In this document: positions 15,839-25,371 of the stretch, one piece after another
Layout: each line of letters begins with the position of its first letter
How positions within the stretch are numbered: position 1 is the stretch's first letter
Source: Amycolatopsis mediterranei
GTDB taxonomy: Bacteria > Actinomycetota > Actinomycetes > Mycobacteriales > Pseudonocardiaceae
Length of the DNA stretch: 64,000 nucleotides
Reading direction: 5' to 3'
Assembly (NCBI RefSeq): GCF_026017845.1
Contig: NZ_CP100416.1
Coordinates: 5,503,523-5,567,522, forward strand
Notes under the pieces: generated by a model
Databases searched by the model: none
What the model was told of the DNA's origin: nothing
Seen by the model: only the letters and a program-made list of their open reading frames with translations
Program-made: the position numbers and the translations under genes

Positions 15839-17065
15839 CTACACGGACAACGGCTCGGGACGACCGGCCACACAGGACCGGACGAGGTTCAGCACCTCGA
15901 ACTCCGTCCCACCGGGACGGTCATCGCCGCGCACCAGCCCACGCAGCACCAGGTTGTGCACCACAGCGGTCGTTTCGGCCGGTTCGCCGCCGGTCAGCGC
16001 CGACACCTCCTCGACCGACCACGCCGACCGCAGCGGCAGCAGCCGGACCAGCAACTGCCGCTCCCGGACACCGAGGGCGGCCAGGCTCCGGTAGAGGGCC
16101 GCGGTCAGTCCGGGGATCTCCATCCCCGTCGCCGCCGGGCGGGGCAGGGCGATCGGATCCTGCGCGAGCTGAGCGCACACCTGGTGTGGCGACCACAGCG
16201 CGCACCAGATCCCCGCCACCTCCACCGCCCGCGGGTGCCCGTCACACCGGCGGCAGATCTCCGCGATCGCCCGCACGTTGCCGTCGCCGAGCCGGAACGC
16301 CGGGTTGAGCGCCCGGATGTGGCGCAGCAGCAGCCGGACCGACGGCGACCGGCCCACGGCCAGCAGGTCGCCGGAGCGCGCCGCCTCGGGCACCGGCAGC
16401 GGCGTCAACGGCGCCACCCGCTCCTCCCCCTGGTTCAGCGGTGCGTCGGAGGTCACCAGCACCCGCAGGCGTGGGCAGCGGCGGAGCAGCTCGAGGATCG
16501 GCAGGTCCGGTGCAGGCACCGCGATCCCGTCCAAGACCAGCAGGACGTCCCGGTCACCGGCCAGCTCCGCCGTCCGCAGCAACTCGGGTCCGGGCAACGG
16601 GCCGCGGTCGCACCGCTTCCACAGCACGCGCAGCCCGGACTCGGCCACGTGGCCGGCCACCTCGATGGCCAGCCGGGTCTTGCCGACCCCGGCGATCCCG
16701 GTCACCGTCACCACCCGGTGCCGGTCCACCAGCACCAGGTCGGCCAGCACCCGCACCTCTTGCTCCCGGCCGAGCAGGGCGTTCATCGCGGCCGGCGGAT
16801 CAGTGCAGTGCAGTTCGGCTGCCAGTGCCCGGACGGCGGCGTCGCCGGCGTTGGCGGCCGCCTCGAACGCCGCTCGCCGGCTTCCCCGCAGCTCCAGGCC
16901 GTCGGCGAGCAGCCGCACGGTGTTCGGCCGCGGCCGCTGGGCCCGGCCCTGCTCGAGATCGCGGATCGCCCGCACGCTCAGCGTGGACAGATCCGCGAGC
17001 TGGAGCTGGGTCAGCGCGGAGAGCCTCCGGTGCGCACGCAGCAACCGGCCGAAGTCCTCGGTCAC
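15839..17065 (-). CDS. XRE-type regulator with NB-ARC-like ATPase domain
   Basis: 408 residues. An N-terminal helix-turn-helix of the XRE class (about 1-65: TQLQLADLSTLSVRAIRDLEQG) is followed by an AfsR-like NTPase with Walker A VTVTGIAGVGKTRLAIEVAG near 140 and a Walker B-like VLLVLDGIAVP. A winged-helix-like tail ends the protein; there is no TPR tail. Such proteins are pathway regulators in actinomycete clusters. Start is GTG with GGGGGAG 6 bases upstream. It sits inside the minus-strand biosynthetic run between the threonine aldolase and the FkbI/FkbH genes, with gaps of 49 and 75 bases. Confidence 0.85.
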   Translation of the reverse strand: MTEDFGRLLRAHRRLSALTQLQLADLSTLSVRAIRDLEQGRAQRPRPNTVRLLADGLELRGSRRAAFEAAANAGDAAVRALAAELHCTDPPAAMNALLGREQEVRVLADLVLVDRHRVVTVTGIAGVGKTRLAIEVAGHVAESGLRVLWKRCDRGPLPGPELLRTAELAGDRDVLLVLDGIAVPAPDLPILELLRRCPRLRVLVTSDAPLNQGEERVAPLTPLPVPEAARSGDLLAVGRSPSVRLLLRHIRALNPAFRLGDGNVRAIAEICRRCDGHPRAVEVAGIWCALWSPHQVCAQLAQDPIALPRPAATGMEIPGLTAALYRSLAALGVRERQLLVRLLPLRSAWSVEEVSALTGGEPAETTAVVHNLVLRGLVRGDDRPGGTEFEVLNLVRSCVAGRPEPLSV

Positions 17066-17114
17066 GAAGACTCCCCCCGCACTCCGGGACGCCGGAACGC
17101 TCCGCGGGTTCCCC

Positions 17115-18176
<1,062 letters not shown>

Positions 18177-18192
18177 GGTCCCTCCTCCGTCC

Positions 18193-18233
18193 GTTGTGGA
18201 CTTTCTCCGTTGTGGACCCTGTCTGTTGTGGAC
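18193..18233. repeat. Three direct repeats of GTTGTGGAC, 16-bp period
   Basis: GTTGTGGAC starts at 18193, 18209 and 18225, exactly 16 bases apart, in the gap between the ATP-grasp stop and the threonine aldolase ribosome site. The first two copies share the longer word CCGTTGTGGAC. A protein-binding array or the residue of a short slippage event are both possible. The period is not a full number of helical turns. Confidence 0.6.
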
Positions 18234-18239
18234 ACCGCG

Positions 18240-19511
18240 TCACCGTGCCGTGGCGCCGGCCCGCTCGTCCGCGTAGCCGATCCGGATCTCCGCGAGCGCG
18301 CGGTCGGCGAGGGCCGCAGCCGCCTCCGAGCCCGGCGCGACCGCCATCACATGCCCCTGCCGGTCGGCGAAGGAGTGCTCGAACCCGATGACCGCGCCGG
18401 GCTGCAGCGGGCAGTACGCCTCGACGATCCCGGGCAGGGCCCTGGCCTGCGCCAGCCCGGTCACGCCGGCCACCAGGCCCGGACGCTGGGGCACCAGGAA
18501 GCGGATCGAGGCGAACCGGCCGGCGAGCGGGGAGCCCGGCACGGGCAGGGCGGCGGCGCCCGCGACCACCTCGTCGACCAGGTCCCGCCCGGTCGCGTGC
18601 CGGACCAGTCGCGGGATCAGGCCGCCGGCCAGGCGGGGATTGATCTCGATGACGGTCGGCTCGCCACCCGGTGGGACCCGCAGCTCGACGTGCGCGGGTC
18701 CCACCGAATGGCCGACCGCCTGGACGGCTCGTACGGCCACCTCGTGCAGCGCCACGGCCTCGCCGGCCGGCAGCGGCGCCGGGTGGTCGTGACCGGTCTC
18801 CACGAAGTACGGCGCCTGGCCGACGTGCTTGCGGGTCACGCCGGCCGGCTTGCCGTCGAGGATCTCCACCGAGAACTCCGGGCCGGCCACTTCGCGCTCC
18901 ACGAGCACCCGGGCGACGGGAAACCGGCGCCCGTCCGTCAGCAGCCGGTCGGCCCACCAGCGCGCCGCACCCGGGTTGGCGCACCGGCGCACGCCCGCCG
19001 AACCGGAGCCGGACACGGGCTTGACCACCACCGGTCCACCCAGCCGGTGGGCCGCCCGCTCCGCGGCAGCCGCGGTATCGCAGGCGACGAAGTCCGGAAC
19101 CGGTACGCCTGCAGCACGCAGGCACCACCGCTGCGCCGCCTTGTCCCGGCACCGTTCGATGGCCGCGGGATCCTGCGCCGGCAGGCCGAGCCGGGCGGCG
19201 ACCCGCGCGGCGGCCGGGACGAAGAACTCGCTGCTGCTGAGGATTCCGGCCGGTCCGGGCGGGGCCAGCGCCCGGCAGACCGCCTCGACCTCGGACAGGT
19301 CGCCGGTGTCCACCACCCGGAGCGGGAGGCCGAGCTCGCCGGCGTAGGGGTAGCGGCGCGGATCGCGGGCGAGCAGCACCGGCCGCAGCCCGCGGCGCAC
19401 GGCTGCCTCGGCGAAGTCCCGGCCGGTGCCGGTGGTGTTGCTCTCCACCAGCACGAGCCACGGCCTGCCCGCTCCGTCCGAAGTGGACGTTTCGATCGCC
19501 GGCTCGCTCAC
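18240..19511 (-). CDS. ATP-grasp ligase
   Basis: 423 residues of the carbamoyl-phosphate-synthase-like ATP-grasp superfamily. ATP-binding parts are GGPVVVKPVSGSGSAGV (about 135-150) and EREVAGPEFSVEIL; the metal-binding PTVIEINPRLAGG is near 270-285. It would activate a carboxylate as acyl phosphate and join it to an amine. The GTG start overlaps the argininosuccinate-lyase-like stop by 4 bases, so with that gene and the PLP enzyme it forms a tightly coupled trio. Its substrate may be the diamino acid made by the other two, but this is inferred from position only. It could instead act after assembly as a tailoring amide ligase. Confidence 0.85.
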   Translation of the reverse strand: MSEPAIETSTSDGAGRPWLVLVESNTTGTGRDFAEAAVRRGLRPVLLARDPRRYPYAGELGLPLRVVDTGDLSEVEAVCRALAPPGPAGILSSSEFFVPAAARVAARLGLPAQDPAAIERCRDKAAQRWCLRAAGVPVPDFVACDTAAAAERAAHRLGGPVVVKPVSGSGSAGVRRCANPGAARWWADRLLTDGRRFPVARVLVEREVAGPEFSVEILDGKPAGVTRKHVGQAPYFVETGHDHPAPLPAGEAVALHEVAVRAVQAVGHSVGPAHVELRVPPGGEPTVIEINPRLAGGLIPRLVRHATGRDLVDEVVAGAAALPVPGSPLAGRFASIRFLVPQRPGLVAGVTGLAQARALPGIVEAYCPLQPGAVIGFEHSFADRQGHVMAVAPGSEAAAALADRALAEIRIGYADERAGATAR

Positions 19512-21049
19512 GGGCGGCCTCCGTTCCCCGGGCGCCGGGCCTCGGCCCGCCCGTCGATCAGGGCGGTGACCGCCCGCGCCCGCCGCCGCCGGGCCGTCCG
19601 GCGCCGCCGCTCTTCGGCCGTCAGCTGCCGCACCTGGACCCGCCACCGGCGGGCCAGCCGGGTGTGGGCGAGCGCGAACGACCGGGCTCCCGGCCCGCCG
19701 CCGAAGTCCGTCGCCCGGACCACCTCGGCCGGATCGAGGTCGGCGGCCCCGAGCCGCACCTCGGTGCCGAGCGCAGCGCCGAGGCGAGCGGCCAGCTCGC
19801 CGGGCGGCACCGCGGCGAACGAGGTGACGCCTTCGGCGATCAGCTCGGTCACCAGCCGCCCGGTCGCCGTGTGCGCCGAGCGGAAGGGAACACCCTGGGC
19901 CACCAACCGGTTCGCGATCGCGGTCGCCACCGTGTACCCGTGGTGCGCCCCGGCGAGCATGCGCTCCGGCCGCGGCCGGGCGCCGGCCAGCACCGAGATC
20001 GACAACTGCACTTGGTCCCCCAACGTATCCAGCGCCGCCCAGCCGGGCGCCACCCCCTCGGTGCTCACCTCGACCGAATTGCCGAACGGGGTGTTCTTCG
20101 TCGTGGCCACCGCCGCGGTCCACGCCCCGATCAGCGCGCCCGAGGCGCCCTTGATGACCTCGAGCAGGAAGGGGTTGCGCTTCTGCGGCATGGCCGAGCT
20201 GATGCCGACCAGGTGGTCCGGGAACTCGACGAGGTCGAACTCCGGGGTGCTCCACAGCTGCAGGTCGGTGGCCAGCCGGGAGAGCGTCAGCCCGGCCAGC
20301 ACGGCGGCGGAGAGGATCCGGAGCATGGTGTCCCGCGAGGCGATCGCGTACCCGGCGTGGCGGACCGGCTCGGTGAACCCGAGCAGATCCGCGGTACGGG
20401 CCGGGTCGAGCCGCACGTCGGTGCCCGCGCCGCCGGCCGCGCCGAGCGGGCACTCCCGCAGCCCCTCGCCGGCCCGCACGAGGCCGTCGATGTCGTGGTC
20501 GAGCGCCTCGGCGATGCCGAGCAGGTACCAGCCGTAGCTCCCCGGCACCGATGGCTGGAACTGGCTGTAGACGGGCATCACGGTGACCCGGTGCCGCCGG
20601 GCCCGGCCGAGCGTCACGGCCTGCAGGCGCAGCAGTTCCCGGACGAGGCCGGCGAGCACGGCACGCAGGCGCAGCTTGTGGACGGTCGCCTTCAGATCGT
20701 TGCGGGACCGGCCGGTGTGCAGCACGCCACCGATCTCGCGGCCGAGCCGCTCGATCAGGTGGCTCTCGTAGAGCAGGTACAGGCCCCGCGGCGCGCGCCG
20801 GCCACGCAGCTCGGCGAAATCGTCGGCGCGCAGGAACTGGATCTCCCTCAGCAGCTCGGCCGCCGCGGCCGGCCCGATCAGCTCCCGCTCCGCGAGCATG
20901 ACGACGTGCGCCTGGTCGACCGCGGTGATGCGGTCCAGTTCCGCCGCCATCGCGGGACCGGTGTCCGCACCGAACACGATGCCGGCCGCGCGGGCGCAGA
21001 GCGTCGACGCCGACCGGCCGTCGCGCAGGGCACCGAGCTCGGCGGTCAC
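19508..21049 (-). CDS. Argininosuccinate-lyase-like enzyme
   Basis: 513 residues of the fumarase/aspartase superfamily, ArgH branch. HTGRSRNDLKATVHKLRLR and SSAMPQKRNPFLLEVIKG are the family signatures, and YSQFQPSVPGSYGWYLLGIAEAL matches the ArgH T-x-x-Q-x-A-x-P region with T and A changed. The C terminus (about 440-513) is an Arg-rich extension beyond normal ArgH. The reaction class is elimination of fumarate from an N-substituted aspartate. Coupled by GTGA to the upstream PLP enzyme and the downstream ATP-grasp gene, it most likely releases a free amine from an aspartate adduct, giving a 2,3-diamino acid. It is not likely to be arginine biosynthesis, as no other arg gene is nearby. Confidence 0.85.
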   Translation of the reverse strand: MTAELGALRDGRSASTLCARAAGIVFGADTGPAMAAELDRITAVDQAHVVMLAERELIGPAAAAELLREIQFLRADDFAELRGRRAPRGLYLLYESHLIERLGREIGGVLHTGRSRNDLKATVHKLRLRAVLAGLVRELLRLQAVTLGRARRHRVTVMPVYSQFQPSVPGSYGWYLLGIAEALDHDIDGLVRAGEGLRECPLGAAGGAGTDVRLDPARTADLLGFTEPVRHAGYAIASRDTMLRILSAAVLAGLTLSRLATDLQLWSTPEFDLVEFPDHLVGISSAMPQKRNPFLLEVIKGASGALIGAWTAAVATTKNTPFGNSVEVSTEGVAPGWAALDTLGDQVQLSISVLAGARPRPERMLAGAHHGYTVATAIANRLVAQGVPFRSAHTATGRLVTELIAEGVTSFAAVPPGELAARLGAALGTEVRLGAADLDPAEVVRATDFGGGPGARSFALAHTRLARRWRVQVRQLTAEERRRRTARRRRARAVTALIDGRAEARRPGNGGRP

Positions 21050-22095
21050 CGGGCGACCTCGGCGAGCGCCACGGCGTCGCCCACTTCGGCCAGCGAACGG
21101 CGTCGCCACGCGAACCGGCACCACCCGTCGGCCGCGTCCCGCGGGGCGGCCACCTCGAGCGGGCCGTCGACCCGGCGGCCGAGCTGCAGCCCGTTGGCCG
21201 CCAGCCACCCGTCGTCGTAGACGGTGTCGTGGTAGCGGTGCCCCTCGTCCGGCAGCACGACGACGGTCAGCGCGTCCGGCCGCCGCCGGGCCCACCAGGA
21301 ACCGACCAGGTAGGCCGCGCCCGCGGTGGGTCCCATGAACAGCGCGTGGCGGCGGTGCAGCTCCCGGGTCGCGGCGTAGGCGGCGGCCGCGCCGAGCCAG
21401 TGCACCTCGTCGAACTGCGTGTGGTCGAGGTTGGCCGGCATCAGGCTGTTGCCGAGACCGCGCAGCTCCCGGGGCCCGTCGTCCTGACCGAACAGCACGC
21501 TGTGGTTCGTGTCGATGCCGATCGACACCAGATCGGAGCTGCCCTGGCGCAGGTACCGCGTGGTCCCGCACATCGAGCCGCCGGAGCCGACCGGGCCGAC
21601 CAGGCAGTCGACCTGGCCGAGGGCGTCGGAGAGCAGGTCGGCGACCATCGCGTAGGCGGCGGGGTTCGCCGGGTTGGAGTACTGCTCGGGGCAGAACGTG
21701 GCACCGATCCGCTCGCGGATCTCGGCGACCCGGCGCAGCCGGGTCGTCTGGAAGCCGCCGTGCGCGGCCCGCTCCCGGACGATGTCGACCGTCGCGCCGA
21801 GGTCCGTCAGCTGCCGGTGCAGCCGGGCGTCGATCACCGGGTCGCCCACCAGGACCAGCGGCTGGGCGTGCAGCGCGCACTGCATGGCCAGCGCCAACCC
21901 GAACGTGCCCGAGGTGGTCTCGACCACCGTGGTGCCCGGGTCCAGCAGGCCGCCCGCCCGCGCCTGGCGGAGGATGTGCCGAGCCGGCACCATCTTCATC
22001 AGCCGGTAGGCGAGCGCGTAGAGGTTGCCGCTCAGCCGGACCAGGGTCGGGATCCGCTGGGCCTCGACCACATCGGCGTACGTGCCGGTGCTCAT
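21046..22095 (-). CDS. Cysteine-synthase-family PLP enzyme (beta-replacement)
   Basis: 349 residues, fold-type II. The PLP lysine aligns with Lys in RLMKMVPARHIL, followed by VVETTSGTFGLALAM (the TSGNTG loop, altered) and the phosphate cup GPVGSGGSMCG. It is related to CysK/SbnA-type enzymes that replace the beta-substituent of O-acetyl- or O-phospho-serine. With the lyase downstream, a reasonable model is attack of aspartate on O-phosphoserine or O-phosphothreonine, followed by fumarate elimination to 2,3-diaminopropionate or 2,3-diaminobutyrate. The ATG at 22095 overlaps the thioesterase stop by one base; a longer frame to 22248 lies inside the thioesterase gene. Confidence 0.85.
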   Translation of the reverse strand: MSTGTYADVVEAQRIPTLVRLSGNLYALAYRLMKMVPARHILRQARAGGLLDPGTTVVETTSGTFGLALAMQCALHAQPLVLVGDPVIDARLHRQLTDLGATVDIVRERAAHGGFQTTRLRRVAEIRERIGATFCPEQYSNPANPAAYAMVADLLSDALGQVDCLVGPVGSGGSMCGTTRYLRQGSSDLVSIGIDTNHSVLFGQDDGPRELRGLGNSLMPANLDHTQFDEVHWLGAAAAYAATRELHRRHALFMGPTAGAAYLVGSWWARRRPDALTVVVLPDEGHRYHDTVYDDGWLAANGLQLGRRVDGPLEVAAPRDAADGWCRFAWRRRSLAEVGDAVALAEVAR

Positions 22096-22874
22096 CAGGA
22101 CGACCCGGCCGCAACGGGCCGCGGCTTCGGTGGATCGGCCAGCGCGGCGCGCAGTGCCGCGTGCACCGCGGGGACGTCCTCGAAGAGGTAGCCGTGGCCG
22201 CCCGCCAGCAGCCGCATCCGGAATCCCGCGCTGGTCCGGTCCGACCACGCGGCCAGTTCACCCGCACCGGCCTCCGGGTCGTCCGCCCCGCCGAAGGCGC
22301 TGAGCGGAACGGGCAGCGGCGTTCGCGCGGTGTCCTGATAGGACTGGCACAGGGCCAGATCGGCCCGCAGCACCGGCAGCACCAGGTCCATCAGCTCCGG
22401 CAGGTCGAGGACTTCCCGCGGTGTCCCGGCCCGGTCGGCCAGGTAGTCGCGCAGGTCGTCGCCGGACATCTCGGCGGCCGGCCGGTCCCACCGGCGCCGG
22501 GCGGCGAGCTGGGGCGCGCGGTGCGCGGAGACGATCAGGTGTTCGGGCGGCCGTCCGGCCGCGCACAGCCGGTGCGTCAGGTCGTGGGCGAGGATCGCGC
22601 CCATGCTGTGCCCGAACACCGCGAACCGATCGCCCGCCCGGTCGAGCACCGGCGCCACCAGCCGGTCGGCCAGCTCCGCGGCGGAACCGGCCGGCCGCTC
22701 GTGGAGCCGGTTCTCCCGGCCGGGCAACTGCACCGGCACCACTTCGACGTCCGGCCCGAACGCGCCGATCCAGGTGCGGTACCCGGACGCCCCGCCACCG
22801 GCGGGGGGCAGGCAGAACAGCCGCAGCGGCCGAGGCGGCGCGGCCGGCGGGTAGGGAAACCACGGTGTGGTCAT
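22095..22874 (-). CDS. Type II thioesterase
   Basis: 259-residue alpha/beta hydrolase of the NRPS/PKS editing type. N-terminal LRLFCLPPAGGGASGYRTW, nucleophile elbow VFGHSMGAILAHDL (about residue 95) and the catalytic His in LLAGGHGYLFEDV are all in the expected places. It removes wrong acyl groups from carrier-domain arms. The ATG lies 4 bases after the ACP stop, so it is co-transcribed with the assembly-line genes. Confidence 0.93.
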   Translation of the reverse strand: MTTPWFPYPPAAPPRPLRLFCLPPAGGGASGYRTWIGAFGPDVEVVPVQLPGRENRLHERPAGSAAELADRLVAPVLDRAGDRFAVFGHSMGAILAHDLTHRLCAAGRPPEHLIVSAHRAPQLAARRRWDRPAAEMSGDDLRDYLADRAGTPREVLDLPELMDLVLPVLRADLALCQSYQDTARTPLPVPLSAFGGADDPEAGAGELAAWSDRTSAGFRMRLLAGGHGYLFEDVPAVHAALRAALADPPKPRPVAAGSS

Positions 22875-22878
22875 GCTG

Positions 22879-23139
22879 CTACGCCTTCGCGGCGAGGTCG
22901 GCGCCGGCGAGCCGGCTCGTCACGTACCGGTCGATCCGCGCGATCGAGGCGAAGTTGCCGATGTTGAGGTCGTCGCCCACCACCTCGACGTCGAACGTGG
23001 TCTCCACGAACATGACGATCTGCACGGCGAACAGCGAGGTCAGGTGTCCGGAGGCGAAGAGGTCGTCCTCGTCGGCGGGCTCGAAGCCGTTGAGGTGCCG
23101 CGCGACGAAACTCTTGATCGTGGCCAGCTGGCTATCCAT
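22879..23139 (-). CDS. FkbJ-like acyl carrier protein
   Basis: 86 residues. The phosphopantetheine serine is in SGHLTSLFAVQIVMFVE, which follows the FkbJ-type pattern (xSLFAxQLVxFVE) and not the GxDSL of chain-building carriers. It would carry the glyceryl to hydroxymalonyl series made by the FkbH-, FkbI- and FkbK-like enzymes. I chose the ATG at 23139, with GGAG 8 bases upstream; an ATG at 23157 overlapping the fkbK-like stop would add 6 residues. Confidence 0.88.
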   Translation of the reverse strand: MDSQLATIKSFVARHLNGFEPADEDDLFASGHLTSLFAVQIVMFVETTFDVEVVGDDLNIGNFASIARIDRYVTSRLAGADLAAKA

Positions 23140-23153
23140 GTCACTGCTCCGGT

Positions 23154-23999
23154 TCATCGGATGTCGTAGGTGAAGAACCCGCGGCCGCTCTTGCGGCCGA
23201 GGAGCCCGGCGTCGACGTACTGGCTGAGCAGCGTCGACGGGCGGTATTTCGGGTCGTTGAAGTTTTCGAGCAGGACATCGAGCGAGTAGCGGACGGTGTC
23301 CAGCCCGATCAGGTCGGCGGTGGCCAGCGGGCCCATCCGGTGCCCGAAGCAGCGCACGAACAGCAGGTCGATCTCGGCCGCCGTGGCAACGCCTTCGTCG
23401 AGCAGGCAGATCGCTTCGTTGACGGTCAGCATCAGCACCCGGTTGGTGACGAACCCGGGCGAGTCGGCGACCACCACGCTTTCCTTGCCGATCGCGGCGA
23501 TCAGCTTCTGAGTGGTCTCGAGGGTCTCGTCCGAGGTGTGGAAGCCCCGGATCACCTCGACCATCGGCTTGAGCTGCGCGGGGTTCATGAAGTGCGTGCC
23601 GATCACCCGGTCCGGCCGCCCGGTGAAGCCGCCCACCCGGGTGATCGGGACCGCCGAGGTGTTCACGCCGAACACGCACCGCGGTGCGCAGAGCTCGTCG
23701 AGCCGCTGGTGAACCTCCCGCTTCAGCTCGGGCTTCTCGGTGACGTTCTCCACCACGAACCCGGCGTCGGCCAGCTCGGCCAGGTCGGTCGTGCAGGTGA
23801 TGAGCTCGGTTCGCACGGGCGGCTCGTCCGCCCGGAACATCCGCGCCATGCGGACGTCTTCGGCGATCTGCCTGCGCGCCGCGGCCAGCGCCTCCGGTGC
23901 GGTGTCGACCAAGGTGACCTCGATGCCGCCGGCCGCGAACGCCTGACTGACCCCGATGCCGATCGTGCCGGCACCGACGACTCCGACACGGGTGATCAT
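23154..23999 (-). CDS. FkbK-like 3-hydroxyacyl dehydrogenase
   Basis: 281 residues, NAD-dependent 3-hydroxyacyl-CoA dehydrogenase family. The N-terminal Rossmann loop is VGVVGAGTIGIGVSQAF; the catalytic His is in VIGTHFMNPAQLKPMVEVI; the end GLLGRKSGRGFFTYD is typical. Next to the FkbJ-like ACP it should oxidise the glyceryl-ACP hydroxyl, as FkbK does. The ATG overlaps the acyltransferase stop as ATGA, coupling ACP loading and transfer functions. Confidence 0.9.
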   Translation of the reverse strand: MITRVGVVGAGTIGIGVSQAFAAGGIEVTLVDTAPEALAAARRQIAEDVRMARMFRADEPPVRTELITCTTDLAELADAGFVVENVTEKPELKREVHQRLDELCAPRCVFGVNTSAVPITRVGGFTGRPDRVIGTHFMNPAQLKPMVEVIRGFHTSDETLETTQKLIAAIGKESVVVADSPGFVTNRVLMLTVNEAICLLDEGVATAAEIDLLFVRCFGHRMGPLATADLIGLDTVRYSLDVLLENFNDPKYRPSTLLSQYVDAGLLGRKSGRGFFTYDIR

Positions 24000-25357
24000 G
24001 AGCTGCTCCCCAGGTAGTGGTGGTCGTGGGCCGAGGTGCCGAGGAGATCGCCGCCGGTCAGGTCGACCGGGCAGCCCAGCTCCCACAGCCGTCCGGCGGT
24101 GTCCAGGACGGCCGCGGTGTCGGCCCGGTCACCGGTGGCAGCGGGCAGGGTGGCGAGCACCGCCGGCTCGCCGGGCGGGCGGGCGGGATGCTGGGCGGCG
24201 AACCCGCCGAGCATCCGGCCCGCCCCGACCTCCACCGCGACCGCGCCGGGCAGCCGCCACATCTCGGTGAGGTTGTCGTGCAGCCGCACCGGCTGGCGCA
24301 GGTGCCGGGCCCAGTAGGCGGGCGAAGTCGCCTCCGCGTCGGTGAGCCAGGTGCCGCTCACGTTGGACAGGAGCGGGATCCGCGGCGCGGCGAGGCCGAA
24401 CGTGCCGGCCAGGTCGGCGAGCGGCGCCTCGATCGAGGCCATCATCCGCGAGTGGAACGCGTGGCGGGTGCCGGCCCGGACGCTCGCGACGCCGTCGGCG
24501 GTCAGCCGCTGTTCCAGGTGCCGCAGAGCGGGCAACGGGCCGGCGGCGACGCACAGCTGCGGCCCGTTCACCGCGGCGAGCGAGAGTTCGCTGCCCAGGT
24601 ACGCCGCGAGGGCTTCGCGGCCGAGCATCACCACGAGCATCCCGCCGGGGGCCACGGTCTCGACGAGCTTGGCCCGCCTGGCCACCAGCACCAGCGCGTC
24701 CTCGAGCGTCAGCACGCCGGCGACGGTCGCGGCGACGTACTCGCCGATGCTGTAGCCGAGCATGGCCGCCGGCGTGATCCCCCAGCTGAGCAGCAGCCTG
24801 GCCAGCGCGTACTCCACGGCGAAGACGACGGGCTGGGCGACCAGGGTGCGCTCGATCGGGCGGTGCCCGCCGGACCGGTCGAGCAGCTTCGTCAGGTCGA
24901 TTCCGCTGGGGTGGGTACCGGCCGGGGCGGGGCGCGGGTCCGGCCGGTCGGGGTACAGCTCGGCGCGCAGGTCGAACCCGAGCTCGCCGATCAGGAGCTC
25001 GGCACACCGGTCCAGCCACTTCCGGAACACCGGCTCGCGGCGGTAGAGCCCGCGTCCCATCCCGGCGTAGTGGTCGCCGACCCCGGGGATCAGGAAGACC
25101 ACGCCCGGTCCGTCGGCCACCGGCCCGGTTCCCGGCCCGAGCCGGCGCAGCCGCCGGACCGCTTCGGTGGTGTCGCCGGCCACGAACGCGCGCCGGTAGC
25201 GCGCGTCCGGCCGCGGCGCCACCGGTCCGGCCTGCCCGCCGAGCGGCGCCGACGGCCGCAGCGCGAGGTCGTCCGCCAGTGCCGCGGCGGCGCGCCGGAA
25301 CTCCGCCGGCGTGGCGGCCGAGACCGCCACGAGACGCCAGTCACGCGATTCGTCCAT
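23996..25357 (-). CDS. Free-standing acyltransferase (trans-AT)
   Basis: 453-residue FabD/AT-type transferase with about 80 extra N-terminal residues. The nucleophile is in GYSIGEYVAATVAG (about residue 204; Tyr replaces the usual His of GHSxG) and the specificity/catalytic motif is RHAFHSRMM near 300. Gene order, directly after the giant NRPS and before the FkbK- and FkbJ-like genes, suggests it moves hydroxymalonyl from its ACP to a carrier of the assembly line, as trans-ATs do in zwittermicin-type pathways. No ketosynthase is present to use such an extender, so its acceptor is an open question. The start is 14 bases after the NRPS stop with a weak ribosome site. Confidence 0.85.
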   Translation of the reverse strand: MDESRDWRLVAVSAATPAEFRRAAAALADDLALRPSAPLGGQAGPVAPRPDARYRRAFVAGDTTEAVRRLRRLGPGTGPVADGPGVVFLIPGVGDHYAGMGRGLYRREPVFRKWLDRCAELLIGELGFDLRAELYPDRPDPRPAPAGTHPSGIDLTKLLDRSGGHRPIERTLVAQPVVFAVEYALARLLLSWGITPAAMLGYSIGEYVAATVAGVLTLEDALVLVARRAKLVETVAPGGMLVVMLGREALAAYLGSELSLAAVNGPQLCVAAGPLPALRHLEQRLTADGVASVRAGTRHAFHSRMMASIEAPLADLAGTFGLAAPRIPLLSNVSGTWLTDAEATSPAYWARHLRQPVRLHDNLTEMWRLPGAVAVEVGAGRMLGGFAAQHPARPPGEPAVLATLPAATGDRADTAAVLDTAGRLWELGCPVDLTGGDLLGTSAHDHHYLGSSS

Positions 25358-25371
25358 TGTGGAGCTTCCTT

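Noticed and set aside
19508..21049. Argininosuccinate lyase read as arginine biosynthesis
   Set aside because: No argG or other arg gene nearby; coupled to a cysteine-synthase-like and an ATP-grasp gene and carrying a non-ArgH C-terminal extension.
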